64,000 bases of DNA from CAZIVP01 sp964542915 (GCA_964542915.1 CAZIVP010000014.1:1-64000), one strand, 5' to 3'. Numbered from the stretch's first letter, positions 51,861-61,759 are shown. Notes: generated by a model not told the origin, from the letters alone. Made by a program: numbers and translations.

Positions 51861-52064
51861 TCCGGTTTGGTCTGTTTCATTCGTTTATTTTTCGGAACTG
51901 AATCGCTTCGGAAGCATCGCATATCTGTCATTGTTTCCACAAGGTATTGAATTTATGAATATGAGGCCGTGTTCGCCAAATCAATCTAAAAAAGGTTGTT
52001 CCATTACGGCGATTTTACGTATTTTGCGTTTCATCGCTGATCGTCCAAAAGAAGGAGAATCATC

Positions 52065-52760
52065 ATGTCAGTAGAGAATTCCAAAGAAATTTGGCAGTTA
52101 TTGGGGCGGATGTTTCGCGCCCATCCCTGGCACGGAGTGGATGTCGGACCGGATGCGCCCGAAATAGTCAATACCTACATAGAGATGCTTCCCACCGATA
52201 CGATCAAATACGAATTGGACAAAAAATCCGGTTTGTTGAAGGTGGACCGGCCGCAAAAGTTTTCTTCGATGCCGCCCATGTTGTATGGTTTTATTCCGCA
52301 AACATACTGCGGCGATAAAATCGCCGAATACTGTATAAAGAAAACAGGGCAGGACAATATCGTCGGCGACGGCGATCCGCTGGATATTTGCGTCCTTACC
52401 GAACGGCCGATTTCCAGCAGCAACATTTTGGTCCCAGCCATCATCATCGGCGGCTTTCGTATGATTGACAACGATGAGGCGGATGATAAGATTATTGCTT
52501 ATCTCAAAGGCGATTTGGTTTACGGCGAATGGGAAGACGTCTCCGATGTACCGGAAGAGTTGATCGAACGGTTACGGCACTATTTTTTGACGTACAAAGA
52601 TATTCCGGGCAAAGAAAAACACCATGCGCGGATTACCGATGTTTATAACAAAGAAGAAGCCTATGAAGTAATCCGGCGAAGCCGGAAGGATTATGAACAT
52701 CAATTCGGCACGGTCGAAGAACAGCTGTCGGAGGCGCTGCGTAAAATTCAAACATTCTAA
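52065..52760 (+). CDS. ppa: Inorganic pyrophosphatase (family I)
   Basis: The enzyme hydrolyses pyrophosphate made by biosynthetic reactions. The 231-residue protein has YELDKKSGLLKVDR near the middle and GDGDPLDICVLTERP with the metal-binding Asp residues, then DNDEADDKIIAYL and KDIPGKEKHHARIT, the family C-terminal features. It is longer than the ~175-residue prototype by an N-terminal HPWHGVDVGP region known in many bacterial and eukaryotic-type members. An AGGAG site precedes the ATG. The next gene is convergent; AGGCGGT/ACCGCCT (52780-52811) between them may end transcription. Confidence 0.94.
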   Translation: MSVENSKEIWQLLGRMFRAHPWHGVDVGPDAPEIVNTYIEMLPTDTIKYELDKKSGLLKVDRPQKFSSMPPMLYGFIPQTYCGDKIAEYCIKKTGQDNIVGDGDPLDICVLTERPISSSNILVPAIIIGGFRMIDNDEADDKIIAYLKGDLVYGEWEDVSDVPEELIERLRHYFLTYKDIPGKEKHHARITDVYNKEEAYEVIRRSRKDYEHQFGTVEEQLSEALRKIQTF

Positions 52761-52801
52761 CGCATAATCATCGATTTGGAGGCGGTACTGTTGCCTTTCA
52801 A

Positions 52802-53140
52802 TCAACCGCCTTTAAACTTGACATTAAATCCGGTTTCCTGAAGATAGTCGGCCGCCGGTTGGCGTTGATCGCCCTGAAGCTCCATTTTTGCATTCTTAAC
52901 GCTCCCACCGGTACCGCAATGTTTTTGTAAAGCTTTAAGCAATGGTTTTAGATCACCGCTTAATCCGCTCACAACCGTTACACTTTTACCGGCCCGTCCT
53001 TTGCGTTCCAACTCTATATACACCGTATTATTCTTCGCAGTTGGTTTCTCACGCTTTGCGTTTTCATTTTTTTTCGGCCCGGCCGATGCCTTGTGTTGAT
53101 CGGGATCAGTGGAAAAAACGATATTGCGTTTGTCCGCCAT
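52802..53140 (-). CDS. SUI1/YciH-type translation factor
   Basis: The 112-residue protein has a basic disordered N-terminus and a SUI1 (eIF1-like) domain: VYIELERKGRAGKSVTVVSG, LKALQKHCGTGGSVKNAKME and LQGDQRQPAADYLQETGF. Bacterial members (YciH) may tune initiation fidelity. The ATG at 53138-53140 has AAGGATG upstream and gives the normal MADKRN start; a longer frame to 53212 is not supported. It is 23 bases downstream of a flavin oxidoreductase gene. Confidence 0.92.
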   Translation of the reverse strand: MADKRNIVFSTDPDQHKASAGPKKNENAKREKPTAKNNTVYIELERKGRAGKSVTVVSGLSGDLKPLLKALQKHCGTGGSVKNAKMELQGDQRQPAADYLQETGFNVKFKGG

Positions 53141-53163
53141 TATATCATCCTTTTTTACATCTT

Positions 53164-54519
53164 TTACTGTAACATCTCTTCGATTCGTTTCGGTAAATGG
53201 GCCTTTATCCACCGATGGTAATCACCGTCATATCCCACCTGCCCGCAGCGTTGTTCCACACGGTTTTCGATTGCCTTCAATTTGTCGTTGGATAGCGGTG
53301 AGAGCCCCTTCAGTCGCTCGCTTATGGCTGATAATCGATCATCCACCCGTTGCTGAGCTGCATTGAAAATTTCTTCATAATCTTCATCCCGCCATGCCAG
53401 ATACTGATCGACGATGTTTTCCGAGACCTGGCGACTATGGAATTGCGATTGGCGAATATTGCCGCGGCCCGTAACCGCATTGCCCAGGGCATACACATTA
53501 TCGTAACCTCTAATTTTACCGGTTTGAACATTTTCCACATCATAGATTTCACCCCGCAATTGCAGTCCGGGAATTTTCTCAGGTACGCTGCCGATTGCTG
53601 AGATGATCATCGGACTATGAACCGTTTCTTCCGTTCCGTCGATGACCACAAATCGCTCGCCTTTTTTTTGAACCTTTTTAAACACAATACCCTTCAGGCG
53701 TCCGTTTTCTTCGATGTATCGAACCGGTTGACGTTCGGTTTTTAATCGGAAGAGAAATTTTTCCTGCAATTTGGCTACTATTTTTTCGCGGCCCGCCAGA
53801 TGCTTTTCGATCTCTTCCGGCGATGCCTCATCGGGGATGACGTTGAGCGGCATGTCGCGCAGCTCGTGGCGCGTATATAGCGTACTGCCTTTTATCCCCA
53901 ATGAATCCATTGTAAAGCCTTGTTCCTGCAAGCAACGCGCCAGTCCTTTTTTTTCAAGGGTAAATACATCGAACTCTTTACCCTTTTGTTGCAGCGCCAG
54001 GCGCACGGTTTCCACCATCACAATCTTCGCCACATCCAGCGAAGCAAGGCCGCCGCCGATGATAATAGCGTCGTCCTGAATTTTGAAATTGGGATCCTTG
54101 TAAGCGGGATCATGGTTGTAGTTAAACCACTGCACAAACGGATTCTGGTAATAGAATCCGTTATTAAGAAAACGTTCGATGCCGTCAATGGGAAGCGGGC
54201 GGTCGCTCCAGGCGCCCGTTGCGATTAAAACAGCGGAGAAACCCCACTCATCCAACGCTTCCTGTAACTGAATATCGCGTCCCAGTTTTGTATTCGGTAC
54301 AAAACGGACCAATGGCAGATTCAGTTTTTCGTCGATCATTTTTTCCTGACGGTCCCGAAGTTTTTCATGCCACTTGGGCAGGCCGCTTTCCAGCTTTCCA
54401 TAGGGTAACGGATTTTGTTCGAAGACGACCGTATGTATGCCTTGTTTGCTTAATTCGGCGGCCGCTTCGGAGCCGGCTACCGATCCTCCGAAAATCGCTA
54501 TGCACAATCCCGGTTCCAT
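53164..54519 (-). CDS. FAD/NAD(P)-dependent oxidoreductase
   Basis: The 451-residue flavoprotein has an FAD motif CIAIFGGSVAGSEAAAELSK at the N-terminus and an inner nucleotide motif AIIIGGGLASLDVAKI at about residue 150, then MIISAIGSVPEKIPGLQL and DNVYALGNAVTGRGNIRQSQ near the end. This is the two-dinucleotide arrangement of ferredoxin-NADP reductase/glutamate-synthase small-subunit relatives, without iron-sulfur cysteines. The electron partner is unknown. It is followed within 24 bases by the SUI1 gene on the same strand. Confidence 0.88.
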   Translation of the reverse strand: MEPGLCIAIFGGSVAGSEAAAELSKQGIHTVVFEQNPLPYGKLESGLPKWHEKLRDRQEKMIDEKLNLPLVRFVPNTKLGRDIQLQEALDEWGFSAVLIATGAWSDRPLPIDGIERFLNNGFYYQNPFVQWFNYNHDPAYKDPNFKIQDDAIIIGGGLASLDVAKIVMVETVRLALQQKGKEFDVFTLEKKGLARCLQEQGFTMDSLGIKGSTLYTRHELRDMPLNVIPDEASPEEIEKHLAGREKIVAKLQEKFLFRLKTERQPVRYIEENGRLKGIVFKKVQKKGERFVVIDGTEETVHSPMIISAIGSVPEKIPGLQLRGEIYDVENVQTGKIRGYDNVYALGNAVTGRGNIRQSQFHSRQVSENIVDQYLAWRDEDYEEIFNAAQQRVDDRLSAISERLKGLSPLSNDKLKAIENRVEQRCGQVGYDGDYHRWIKAHLPKRIEEMLQ

Positions 54520-54542
54520 TATGTTAACTCCTGAAATCCATA

Positions 54543-55982
54543 TTACTTTGAGAGTACCTTAAATTGCATCCGCCAGTCCCACTGATCAAAGTATAAGTTG
54601 CCGCCGTTCCATTCCACTTCGCCGCGCTGGGAGTCCACTGTTTCGGAGCGGTAATGCTCTTTGGCCGGTATAAATGGCTGGCTGTAGGCATCATTGAAAA
54701 TTAAACGATAGCTATCCATGCCGGATAAATAAAACCACTTCAATTCCGGATCGTCGCTATCACGCATGCCGTAAGTAATATCCATCGGCATCCAACCGTA
54801 TGGTTCAAAATAGATCATACCCCAATCGTGCATGGTATCGTCCGGCGGTTTAAATTCCCAGCCCGACTGCCAGCGCGCGGGGATACCGTTCAACCGGCAG
54901 AGCGTTATGAACATCATGGTTTGAATGCCGCAGTCGCCGTGACGATTTTCATATGGATACATACTTAAACTGCGGATGGTCGAATACTCTCTTGCCGACG
55001 CCCAGGGTATGTTGGCGTCAACCCATTCAAACAGTTTTTGCGCTTTGCGGTAAGGATTTTGTTCACCGCCCAGTATGCGCCCGGATAGTTTCCGAAGTTC
55101 GGGGGTGAAAACAATATGCGGCGGTTCTTCCTTAAGATATGGTTTAAGGGTAGGATCGCTTGCATCGACGGCGGTTATCTTTTCAGGTTCGATTGGGATA
55201 TAACTGCCGTAGGCGGTGTAGGCATACCGGACCTGAAAACGTGTGGCTTTGCCCGCCTGCGCTTTTTTCTCAAAATAGACGGTTCGTTGCAAAGCTTTAT
55301 TGGGCGCCAATTGATGCCATTCGGGCTCCGATGATAGTAACTCGATATCCGTTTGACGTTGCGGGATTTCCCGCGGAAAGGGAATCCAGCATCGGATGGT
55401 TTCACCCGCGGGAACCGCGTCGGATTTTACTTCGAGTTGGTAATCAATTTGTAACCGAACCGGTTTCACATAACGTTGCCCGCTCTCTTTAACCGTTTGT
55501 ATAACGGACTTTATGTGGCCGTCCAAATCGAAGGCCTCGTCTTGCGGTTCGTCTTTATGATGCGCCTTCCAGATAGCGCGGCACTCGGAATCAATCCTGA
55601 AAAGATTACGCGCCGCATATTTAAAATAACGTTTTTCGCCATTGATCATACGATACTCGAGCGCACGGCTTTCTTCCCATTTTCGTAATTGTTGATCATC
55701 CACATCCGGAATATATTGTTTGATAAATGCGATCACTTCATCCTGCGTGGCGGTGAAGTCTTTTTTAATCCGCTCCATGCGTTCCAGTTCGAATGTGAGC
55801 TTTTTTTGCTCTTCCATGGATAAATCTTCCTTCTCCAGCTTTTGTTGGATTTGTTCCTTTGCCTGAGAGAACCGGCCTTGAGCGATCAGTGTTTTATAAT
55901 CATCCGCTCCGGCCCGGCTGCAATTGGTCACGGAAAAAAGCATCGCAGCCGATAATACAATGTAAAAAAACATCTTGTTCAT
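54543..55982 (-). CDS. Transglutaminase-like lipoprotein
   Basis: The protein has a lipoprotein signal (MFFYIVLSAAMLFSVTNC) and a transglutaminase-like cysteine-protease fold near the C-terminus: RHGDCGIQTMMFITLCRLNG with the Cys at about residue 350, MHDWGMIYFEPYGW with the His near 383, and MPMDITYG with the Asp near 400. The first ~250 residues are helical then beta-rich, as in secreted transglutaminase-like proteins. It is probably attached to a membrane in the envelope. Its substrate (peptidoglycan, protein or peptide) is unknown. It is 23 bases before the flavin oxidoreductase gene. Confidence 0.88.
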   Translation of the reverse strand: MNKMFFYIVLSAAMLFSVTNCSRAGADDYKTLIAQGRFSQAKEQIQQKLEKEDLSMEEQKKLTFELERMERIKKDFTATQDEVIAFIKQYIPDVDDQQLRKWEESRALEYRMINGEKRYFKYAARNLFRIDSECRAIWKAHHKDEPQDEAFDLDGHIKSVIQTVKESGQRYVKPVRLQIDYQLEVKSDAVPAGETIRCWIPFPREIPQRQTDIELLSSEPEWHQLAPNKALQRTVYFEKKAQAGKATRFQVRYAYTAYGSYIPIEPEKITAVDASDPTLKPYLKEEPPHIVFTPELRKLSGRILGGEQNPYRKAQKLFEWVDANIPWASAREYSTIRSLSMYPYENRHGDCGIQTMMFITLCRLNGIPARWQSGWEFKPPDDTMHDWGMIYFEPYGWMPMDITYGMRDSDDPELKWFYLSGMDSYRLIFNDAYSQPFIPAKEHYRSETVDSQRGEVEWNGGNLYFDQWDWRMQFKVLSK

Positions 55983-56025
55983 ACCAATTACCTCGTCATC
56001 AACTATTTAATAGACCTACATGCTA

Positions 56026-56613
56026 TCACTCAATCCATTGCCCAATCAAAACTTCGTCCAGGGCACGCTTGGGTACATGGTGCGTGTCCCGGTTATCGCG
56101 CCAATATTCGATCGAGCCGTTCGCGTCCTTCGCTTCCAGTACGACCTTCTCGGCCGGTCTGCCCAGAGCGATCACAAGCCTTATATTTAAATGATCGTTT
56201 ATTTGAAGGATTCGCTTTAGCTGATCCCGTTTGACCGACCCGATGATACAACTCCCGACATCCCTTTCGGCGGCGGCCAGCATAATGGTTTGGGCGGCAA
56301 TGCCATGGTCGCAGTCCAGCTCTTTGAGTGTTATGGCGGTATCCTGGAGAATCACAATATAGGCGGCCGGACGTTTACCGGCGGACGGCCCCGCCCAGTC
56401 GTTCAAATAACCGGCCCAGGCCAGACATTCAAAAATTTGCTGATTCAACGCGCGCTGGTTGCAAATCATATATTTGAGCGGCTGGAGATTGGCAGCCGAC
56501 GGCGTTTGGCGCGCCAAATCCACCCATTCCTTTAACCATGCTCCTGGAATGGATACATGCTCCAGATAGCGCCGGACGCTCCGGGTTTTCAGTACCAATT
56601 CCTTTAACATCAT
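56026..56613 (-). CDS. Nitroreductase-family protein
   Basis: The 195-residue protein belongs to the FMN-dependent nitroreductase family: LKTRSVRRYLEHVSIPGAWL at the start, TPSAANLQPLKYMICN with the FMN-phosphate contact, and DVGSCIIGSVKRDQLKRIL then VIALGRPAEK near the end. Typical length is 180-220. The activity in vivo (quinone, flavin or nitro compounds) is not determined. It stands 43 bases before the transglutaminase gene and after a terminator at 56693-56726. Confidence 0.9.
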   Translation of the reverse strand: MMLKELVLKTRSVRRYLEHVSIPGAWLKEWVDLARQTPSAANLQPLKYMICNQRALNQQIFECLAWAGYLNDWAGPSAGKRPAAYIVILQDTAITLKELDCDHGIAAQTIMLAAAERDVGSCIIGSVKRDQLKRILQINDHLNIRLVIALGRPAEKVVLEAKDANGSIEYWRDNRDTHHVPKRALDEVLIGQWIE

Positions 56614-56690
56614 AATTCCGATACGGGGATTTGCGGTCTCTTCTCATTTAACGATTGCGTTCAAAATTACAAACAGAACGGTTTGAATCA

Positions 56691-56728
56691 AAAAAAAGCG
56701 CACGGTTTTAATTGCGTGCGCTTTTTAC
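56691..56728. terminator. Bidirectional rho-independent terminator
   Basis: AAAAAGCGCACG (56693-56704) pairs perfectly with CGTGCGCTTTTT (56715-56726) around a 10-base loop. With A and T tracts on both sides it works on either strand. It lies after the minus-strand FG-GAP gene (ends 56760) and before the nitroreductase gene. Confidence 0.88.
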
Positions 56729-56759
56729 GTATTAATCGTCTATGGTATGTCTGCACGAA

Positions 56760-59432
56760 TTAACGTAACAGAATCATTTTGCGGCTTTGCGTCTGCTTAT
56801 CCGTGCTTAAACGGTAGATATACACACCGCTTGGCATATCATTCGCCTGCCATTCTACGCGGTGTTGGCCGGCCTCTTGATTGCCGGAAACAAGCGTCGC
56901 TATCTTTTTACCATTGAGGTCGTAGACGGCCAGCTCCACTTCTGAGTATTCCGGCAACTGGTAACGGATAGACGTGTACGGATTGAACGGATTGGGATAA
57001 TTGGCCATAAGGTTAACGTTTTGGATGACCGTTTTCGGTTGTGCCTCCACCACATTATGAATCGTTTGCTCCCCGCTGAAATCCACGTCGATTAGCCGAT
57101 AATAGTAGGTTTGCCCGTTACGAACGTCCTCATCGACAAAGCGGTATTGCGTTTCATCGCTGCTATTGCCGCGCCCTTTTAAAGCGCTGTGTGTTTTATA
57201 TGACACGATGGTTTTAAAATCCTGAGACGTTTGCCGGGCCCGCTGTATGATGAAGCCCATATTTTCCACTTCCGAGGCGGTTTTCCAACTTAGGGTTACC
57301 TGTTGATCTCCGGATGCGGCCTGGAAGGATACCAATTGTACGGGCAGAGAATTATCGTTGGAATTGGAAGCGACGGCGTATTCGGAAAAAGACGTTTGAC
57401 CTGTCGTGTAAAGCGTATTTCCGATACGTTCCGTGTCCAGAGCCGTCCAGGGATCGGAGCTCGAGGCGCGTTTGACGATGAGCAATTTATCCGCATCGTT
57501 TATACCGCCCATGCCGGAGATATCAACATATACAGATGCCGTGAAGTTGCCGCTCAAACCACTTTCGCTCACGGTCCAGTAGCGATCGGGCGAAACCACA
57601 TTGGGCGTTACGGTTGTACCGTCGGGCGACGTTGCGGAGCCGCTGAATCCGTTGTTGCCCGGATCGCTGTCGGTGCGTTGAACCGTTAACGTACCGCCGT
57701 CGGAATCGGAATTTGCGGTGAGTTCCACTGAACCGCCGGTGTTACCGAAGAGATACATGAAGGTTTGATTGGGGATGACATCTGAAGTAACATTTAAATC
57801 CCCTTCTTTAAAGATCATAATTTTATCGGTAGGAATATCTGTATATGTATTCGTTGATTTGGTTGCACCGCCTGATGAATTAAACCACCTAACATAAACA
57901 CTATCTATTTTGGAAGCCGTACCCAGACCAAAATGTGCTCTCAGATCATTTTGTCCTCCTCCGCCAGTTTGGCCTGAAATTTCACGAAGTTGTGTTGTAG
58001 ACCCGTTTTGTTCCGGGATATCAGCTACAACGTAAATCCTTGAACCTAACGCATGAGTATTTGTGGAACCGCTGCCTCGTATCTTCACCATTGTAAACCC
58101 ATTAGAACTGGCAGCGCTGTTCATATACAATAATGGTTCGGCGTCTCTGGCGGTAACCATATCGAGGAATCCATCGTTGTCAATATCTGCAAAGGCAACG
58201 CCGCGTCCATCAAAATTATTACCCGTTGAAGGATCAAGATAGTTTTGCGCTGTTGTAAAAGTATAGTTGCTCGAAGCTCCATCATTAGTGTATAATGTGG
58301 CAGGAATATTTGTTTGTTGATTATCGGGACGATTTGTTACGAATATATCAAGGTCGCCGTCGTTATCGATATCGCCCCATGCACTGCTCACAGCTTCATA
58401 AGCATCCGAGACAATACCCCCGATACCTTTTACAGAATCAAATGCAGCTGTTGAAGTTGTGCTTTCATTTCGATAGAGATAATTGTAATGAACATTGCCG
58501 TCAATCATATTACAGGCATACAAGTCCATATCGCCGTCATTGTCGTAATCGCCCCAACTGCATGATAGAAAACTGGTTTGAGTAGGTTGCATAGTGCCTG
58601 GCGTAACCTCGTCAAACTCTTCGGTTGAAGGATTATTTTCCCAGAGTTTATTTGCTACAGCGCCGCCGCCGCCACAATTGAATATATCCTGGTATCCGTC
58701 ATTATTATAATCCGTCCAGCCGAATCCACTTCCAAATGTGCGATATGGTGCATCACTCTGTGAAGTACCCGTTTCTACAATGCGTCCAATATCAGATTCT
58801 GTAAGTTCCGTAAATGTTCCATCACCGTCGTTACCATAAAACGTGTTATTACCTTTTACTTCGCCAAACATCGTAATTCTGCCATTATCAATATAAACAT
58901 CGGGGTATCCGTCATTATTACGATCGCCGAATCCCACATGGCGTGAATCTTCCGTCTGGGTTACAATATCCCCATAACTGCTGTTTCCTGTTTGATCGTT
59001 AAATCCACCACTACCATCATTCATATAAAGATTATTTTCGGGAGGCGAGGCGCCTTGACCAGCTTGGGCGGCGGCAACATATAAATCCAGATATCCATCA
59101 TTATCAACATCAGCCCAGGAAGCAGTTCCCGAGGTAAACTCATCATCGGTCATTCCCGATATGGTCGTTTGACTGAGCGAGCCATTCGAATTCAAATATA
59201 GGTAATTGACATAACTAGCACCGATGCTATCATTCCCTCTTGTTACGTATAAATCCACCCAACCATCGGTGTTGTAATCTGCAAATGCAACGCCCTGTGA
59301 CATATCGGAACTTGCTTCCGGTAAAACACTTGGCGCATCAAATGGATCTTGCGGTAACACTTTTTCTGTATAAGTTAGTTGTAATAGTATAAGAAAAAAA
59401 AGAGAGAGTAAGCCGTACCGTTTAATTCTCAT
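56760..59432 (-). CDS. FG-GAP repeat protein with ASPIC/UnbV and T9SS sorting domains
   Basis: The 890-residue secreted protein has a signal peptide (LLSLFFLILLQLTYTEKV region), then seven calcium-binding FG-GAP repeats of the form D-x-N/D-x-D-G (for example FADYNTDGWVDLYV and WGDIDNDGDLDIFVT), an ASPIC/UnbV region (VKIRGSGSTNTHALGSRIYV), a fibronectin/cohesin-like stretch, and a type IX sorting signal: NYPNPFNPYTSIRYQLPE followed by a beta-rich tail ending in KMILLR. The T9SS tail suggests export and attachment to the cell surface. Binding partner unknown. A strong AAAGGAGG lies before the ATG, and a terminator follows the gene. Confidence 0.93.
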   Translation of the reverse strand: MRIKRYGLLSLFFLILLQLTYTEKVLPQDPFDAPSVLPEASSDMSQGVAFADYNTDGWVDLYVTRGNDSIGASYVNYLYLNSNGSLSQTTISGMTDDEFTSGTASWADVDNDGYLDLYVAAAQAGQGASPPENNLYMNDGSGGFNDQTGNSSYGDIVTQTEDSRHVGFGDRNNDGYPDVYIDNGRITMFGEVKGNNTFYGNDGDGTFTELTESDIGRIVETGTSQSDAPYRTFGSGFGWTDYNNDGYQDIFNCGGGGAVANKLWENNPSTEEFDEVTPGTMQPTQTSFLSCSWGDYDNDGDMDLYACNMIDGNVHYNYLYRNESTTSTAAFDSVKGIGGIVSDAYEAVSSAWGDIDNDGDLDIFVTNRPDNQQTNIPATLYTNDGASSNYTFTTAQNYLDPSTGNNFDGRGVAFADIDNDGFLDMVTARDAEPLLYMNSAASSNGFTMVKIRGSGSTNTHALGSRIYVVADIPEQNGSTTQLREISGQTGGGGQNDLRAHFGLGTASKIDSVYVRWFNSSGGATKSTNTYTDIPTDKIMIFKEGDLNVTSDVIPNQTFMYLFGNTGGSVELTANSDSDGGTLTVQRTDSDPGNNGFSGSATSPDGTTVTPNVVSPDRYWTVSESGLSGNFTASVYVDISGMGGINDADKLLIVKRASSSDPWTALDTERIGNTLYTTGQTSFSEYAVASNSNDNSLPVQLVSFQAASGDQQVTLSWKTASEVENMGFIIQRARQTSQDFKTIVSYKTHSALKGRGNSSDETQYRFVDEDVRNGQTYYYRLIDVDFSGEQTIHNVVEAQPKTVIQNVNLMANYPNPFNPYTSIRYQLPEYSEVELAVYDLNGKKIATLVSGNQEAGQHRVEWQANDMPSGVYIYRLSTDKQTQSRKMILLR

Positions 59433-59589
59433 TTCTTGCCTCCTTTTGAATAAATATCAAGCGCTTTCTAACGGCTAAATAAATCGAGTTAGGTCGTCGT
59501 CGTTTGATATTAAATTCTAAAATAAATCGATGTTCTATTATGACATATACCACATTAGCCGTCTTAAAAAACACACATTATTTGACGGT

Positions 59590-60357
59590 TTATAGAAACC
59601 TACTTAGCTCCCGGCAAAAAGCATCGGGTTGCTCGGCGTGCAGCCAATGGGTGGCGCCTTCCACCGTTGCTATCTCGGCCTGCGGAAAGAGATTTCTTAT
59701 GGAATCCGTATCCTCGTCTTTGATATAGTCGGAACGGCCGCCGCGAACAAATAAGGTGGGTTTGTTGAAGGTATGATCGGAGGTTATGGCTTTAAAGACA
59801 GCGGTCAAGTTGGCGCGCACCGCAGGCAGATTGATTTTCCAGTAAAAGCCGTTATCATCCCCCCGCGCCAGGTTTTTTAGAAGAAATTGCCGTACCGCCG
59901 TATGGGGAATATCCTGTTTCAAAGTGTCATCAGCATCGCTACGGGATTGTAGTTTTTCTAAATTTAGTTTGCTCAACACCTCGATAAAGTGTTCGAATAA
60001 TGGATGATGCTCGTAAGCTTTCGGCGCGATATCCACCACGACCAACTTCGAAACATTCTCCTCATGCTCGAGGGCATAACGCATGGCCACTTTACCGCCC
60101 AGGGAGTGGCCGATTAATTTGACCGGTGCAATCGCTTTTTCTTCTATGAACTGGTGCAAATCCGCGCATAAAACGTCATAATTAAATGCTTCGCTGTGAA
60201 AAGAGAGGCCGTGGTTACGCTGATCAAGCGCATAGACGCAATGTTTTTGGCCGATCCGATCCGCCATGGATTTCCAGTTATCGGACATTCCAAACAATCC
60301 GTGCAGCACCACAACAGGCTCCTCTCCGTTGCAAAAGCGACGGAAGTGTAAAGGCAT
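59590..60357 (-). CDS. Alpha/beta hydrolase (YbfF-like)
   Basis: The 255-residue esterase-type protein has VVLHGLFGMSDNWKSMADRI (oxyanion region), the nucleophile elbow GHSLGGKVAM with Ser at about residue 96, and a catalytic His in VEGATHWLHAEQP near the end. The RNHGLS block is typical of YbfF-type esterases. It is cytoplasmic. Its substrate is not known. It is divergent from the antiporter gene. Confidence 0.92.
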   Translation of the reverse strand: MPLHFRRFCNGEEPVVVLHGLFGMSDNWKSMADRIGQKHCVYALDQRNHGLSFHSEAFNYDVLCADLHQFIEEKAIAPVKLIGHSLGGKVAMRYALEHEENVSKLVVVDIAPKAYEHHPLFEHFIEVLSKLNLEKLQSRSDADDTLKQDIPHTAVRQFLLKNLARGDDNGFYWKINLPAVRANLTAVFKAITSDHTFNKPTLFVRGGRSDYIKDEDTDSIRNLFPQAEIATVEGATHWLHAEQPDAFCRELSRFL

Positions 60358-60533
60358 GGTCCGTGCTCCTTATGTTGTTTTAAACAAGATAATCCGTTAA
60401 TTTACCGGCGCTTAATATGGTCAAACGATCCCTTAAAATCAAATCAAAGGCATAGGGGCGATACTTTATTTTTATTGCATAAATCGTTATAATCTTAACT
60501 TGTGTACTGATCATAAGCGGAAACGGAGCGCAA

Positions 60534-61463
60534 ATGGAAATAGCAATTGATAGCCTTGTTCTGATCATCAGCGTCGTTGGACTTTGGTGGGGCGCGGTTT
60601 GGGTTGTGGAATCGGCTTCTCGAATTGCACAAAAGCTCGGTATATCGGAGCTTGTTGTGGGTTTGACCGTAGTGGCATTCGGCACGTCGGCGCCCGAATT
60701 TTCCGTAACGCTTACGGCTGCTTTCAAAGATCAGGCTAATATCTCGGTGGGCAATGTGGTGGGCTCCAACATCTTTAATCTGGGATTCATACTGGGCGGT
60801 GTAGCGTTCCTGCGTACCATCAGCACATCGAAAAAACTGGTCTTCCGCGACGGCGCCCTGCTCATAATAACCACTTTTCTGTTGCTGTTGTTTTTATACG
60901 ATACGCGGCTTGGGTTTTGGGAAGGACTCGTTCTGATGTCCAGTCTTATCGGCTACCTGATTTTTCTATTTATTCGTCGGGAGAGACTTGAAGAAGAAGT
61001 GCCCAGGGGTAACTTTCGCTGGTATGACATACCTATGCTCTTAGGCGGTTTGGGGCTTATCCTCGGCGGCGGGCATTTTCTCGTGGAATCGGCTTCGTCG
61101 CTGGCAAAATATATCGGTATCTCGGACTGGGTCATCGCCGTCACGATTGTCGCAGCAGGCACATCAGCGCCGGAACTGGCCACATCGCTGGTGGCGGTCA
61201 TTAAAGGACGACACGGTATCTCGGCAGGCAACCTGATCGGAAGCGATCTGTTCAACCTGTTGGGCGTGCTGGGTCTGGCTTCTTTGCTTCGGCCCTTGCA
61301 AGTGGATCCGAGTTCGTATTACGACCTGATTATGCTTTCTTCTCTGGTTATCGTTGTGGTCATCATGATGCGAACGGGCTGGCGTATTTCGCGCTGGGAA
61401 GGCGGCTTTCTCATTATTGTCAATCTGATCCGCTGGTTCATGAATTTTTACAACTGGCCCTGA
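60534..61463 (+). CDS. Calcium/sodium antiporter (YrbG family)
   Basis: This inner-membrane exchanger has the two alpha-repeats of the Ca2+/cation antiporter family: VGLTVVAFGTSAPEFSVTLT then ISVGNVVGSNIFNLGFILGG in the first half, and VAAGTSAPELATSLVAVI then ISAGNLIGSDLFNLLGVLGL in the second. Both contain the ion-binding G-T-S-A-P-E and G-S-N/D motifs. About ten spans fit. An A-C-G-G-A-G site precedes the ATG. Its neighbour secA is convergent. Confidence 0.95.
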   Translation: MEIAIDSLVLIISVVGLWWGAVWVVESASRIAQKLGISELVVGLTVVAFGTSAPEFSVTLTAAFKDQANISVGNVVGSNIFNLGFILGGVAFLRTISTSKKLVFRDGALLIITTFLLLLFLYDTRLGFWEGLVLMSSLIGYLIFLFIRRERLEEEVPRGNFRWYDIPMLLGGLGLILGGGHFLVESASSLAKYIGISDWVIAVTIVAAGTSAPELATSLVAVIKGRHGISAGNLIGSDLFNLLGVLGLASLLRPLQVDPSSYYDLIMLSSLVIVVVIMMRTGWRISRWEGGFLIIVNLIRWFMNFYNWP

Positions 61464-61759
61464 TCCAAACCCCGATTTAATCGACGATCTTTCTTTTTAT
61501 ACCGACTTGTATCGATTAAACCATGATTTATGGATATTGCAGAAATTAAATGGCCATAAAGAGGCTGCATGTTTGGCCCTTCCGGGCAACGTCTCGACGG
61601 TGTATCGTCGTCATTAAATACTATGAATGGATAATAATTCGAATCATATTACAAACGGTGAATACCCGCTATTTCAAAAATCGCAACGGTTTATTGTGTT
61701 TAGAGACGACCCGACGGGTCGTCTCTAAACTACGGCACAAATACCTGTAATGGAAAACC
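61464..61759. other. Gene-free region between antiporter and secA ends
   Basis: These 296 bases lie between two convergent genes. The main content is the perfect 33-base palindrome at 61698-61730. No gene with coding character is seen. Confidence 0.5.
61698..61730. repeat. Perfect 33-base palindrome
   Basis: GTTTAGAGACGACCCG (61698-61713) is followed after one base (A) by its exact inverse CGGGTCGTCTCTAAAC (61715-61730). There is no T-tract, so it is probably a REP-like or miniature mobile element, though it could also end both convergent transcripts. Confidence 0.75.

Noticed and set aside
60380..60727. Minus-strand frame opposite the start of the antiporter gene
   Set aside because: It is the reverse of the antiporter's first alpha-repeat; a similar shadow lies opposite the second repeat at 60953-61255.
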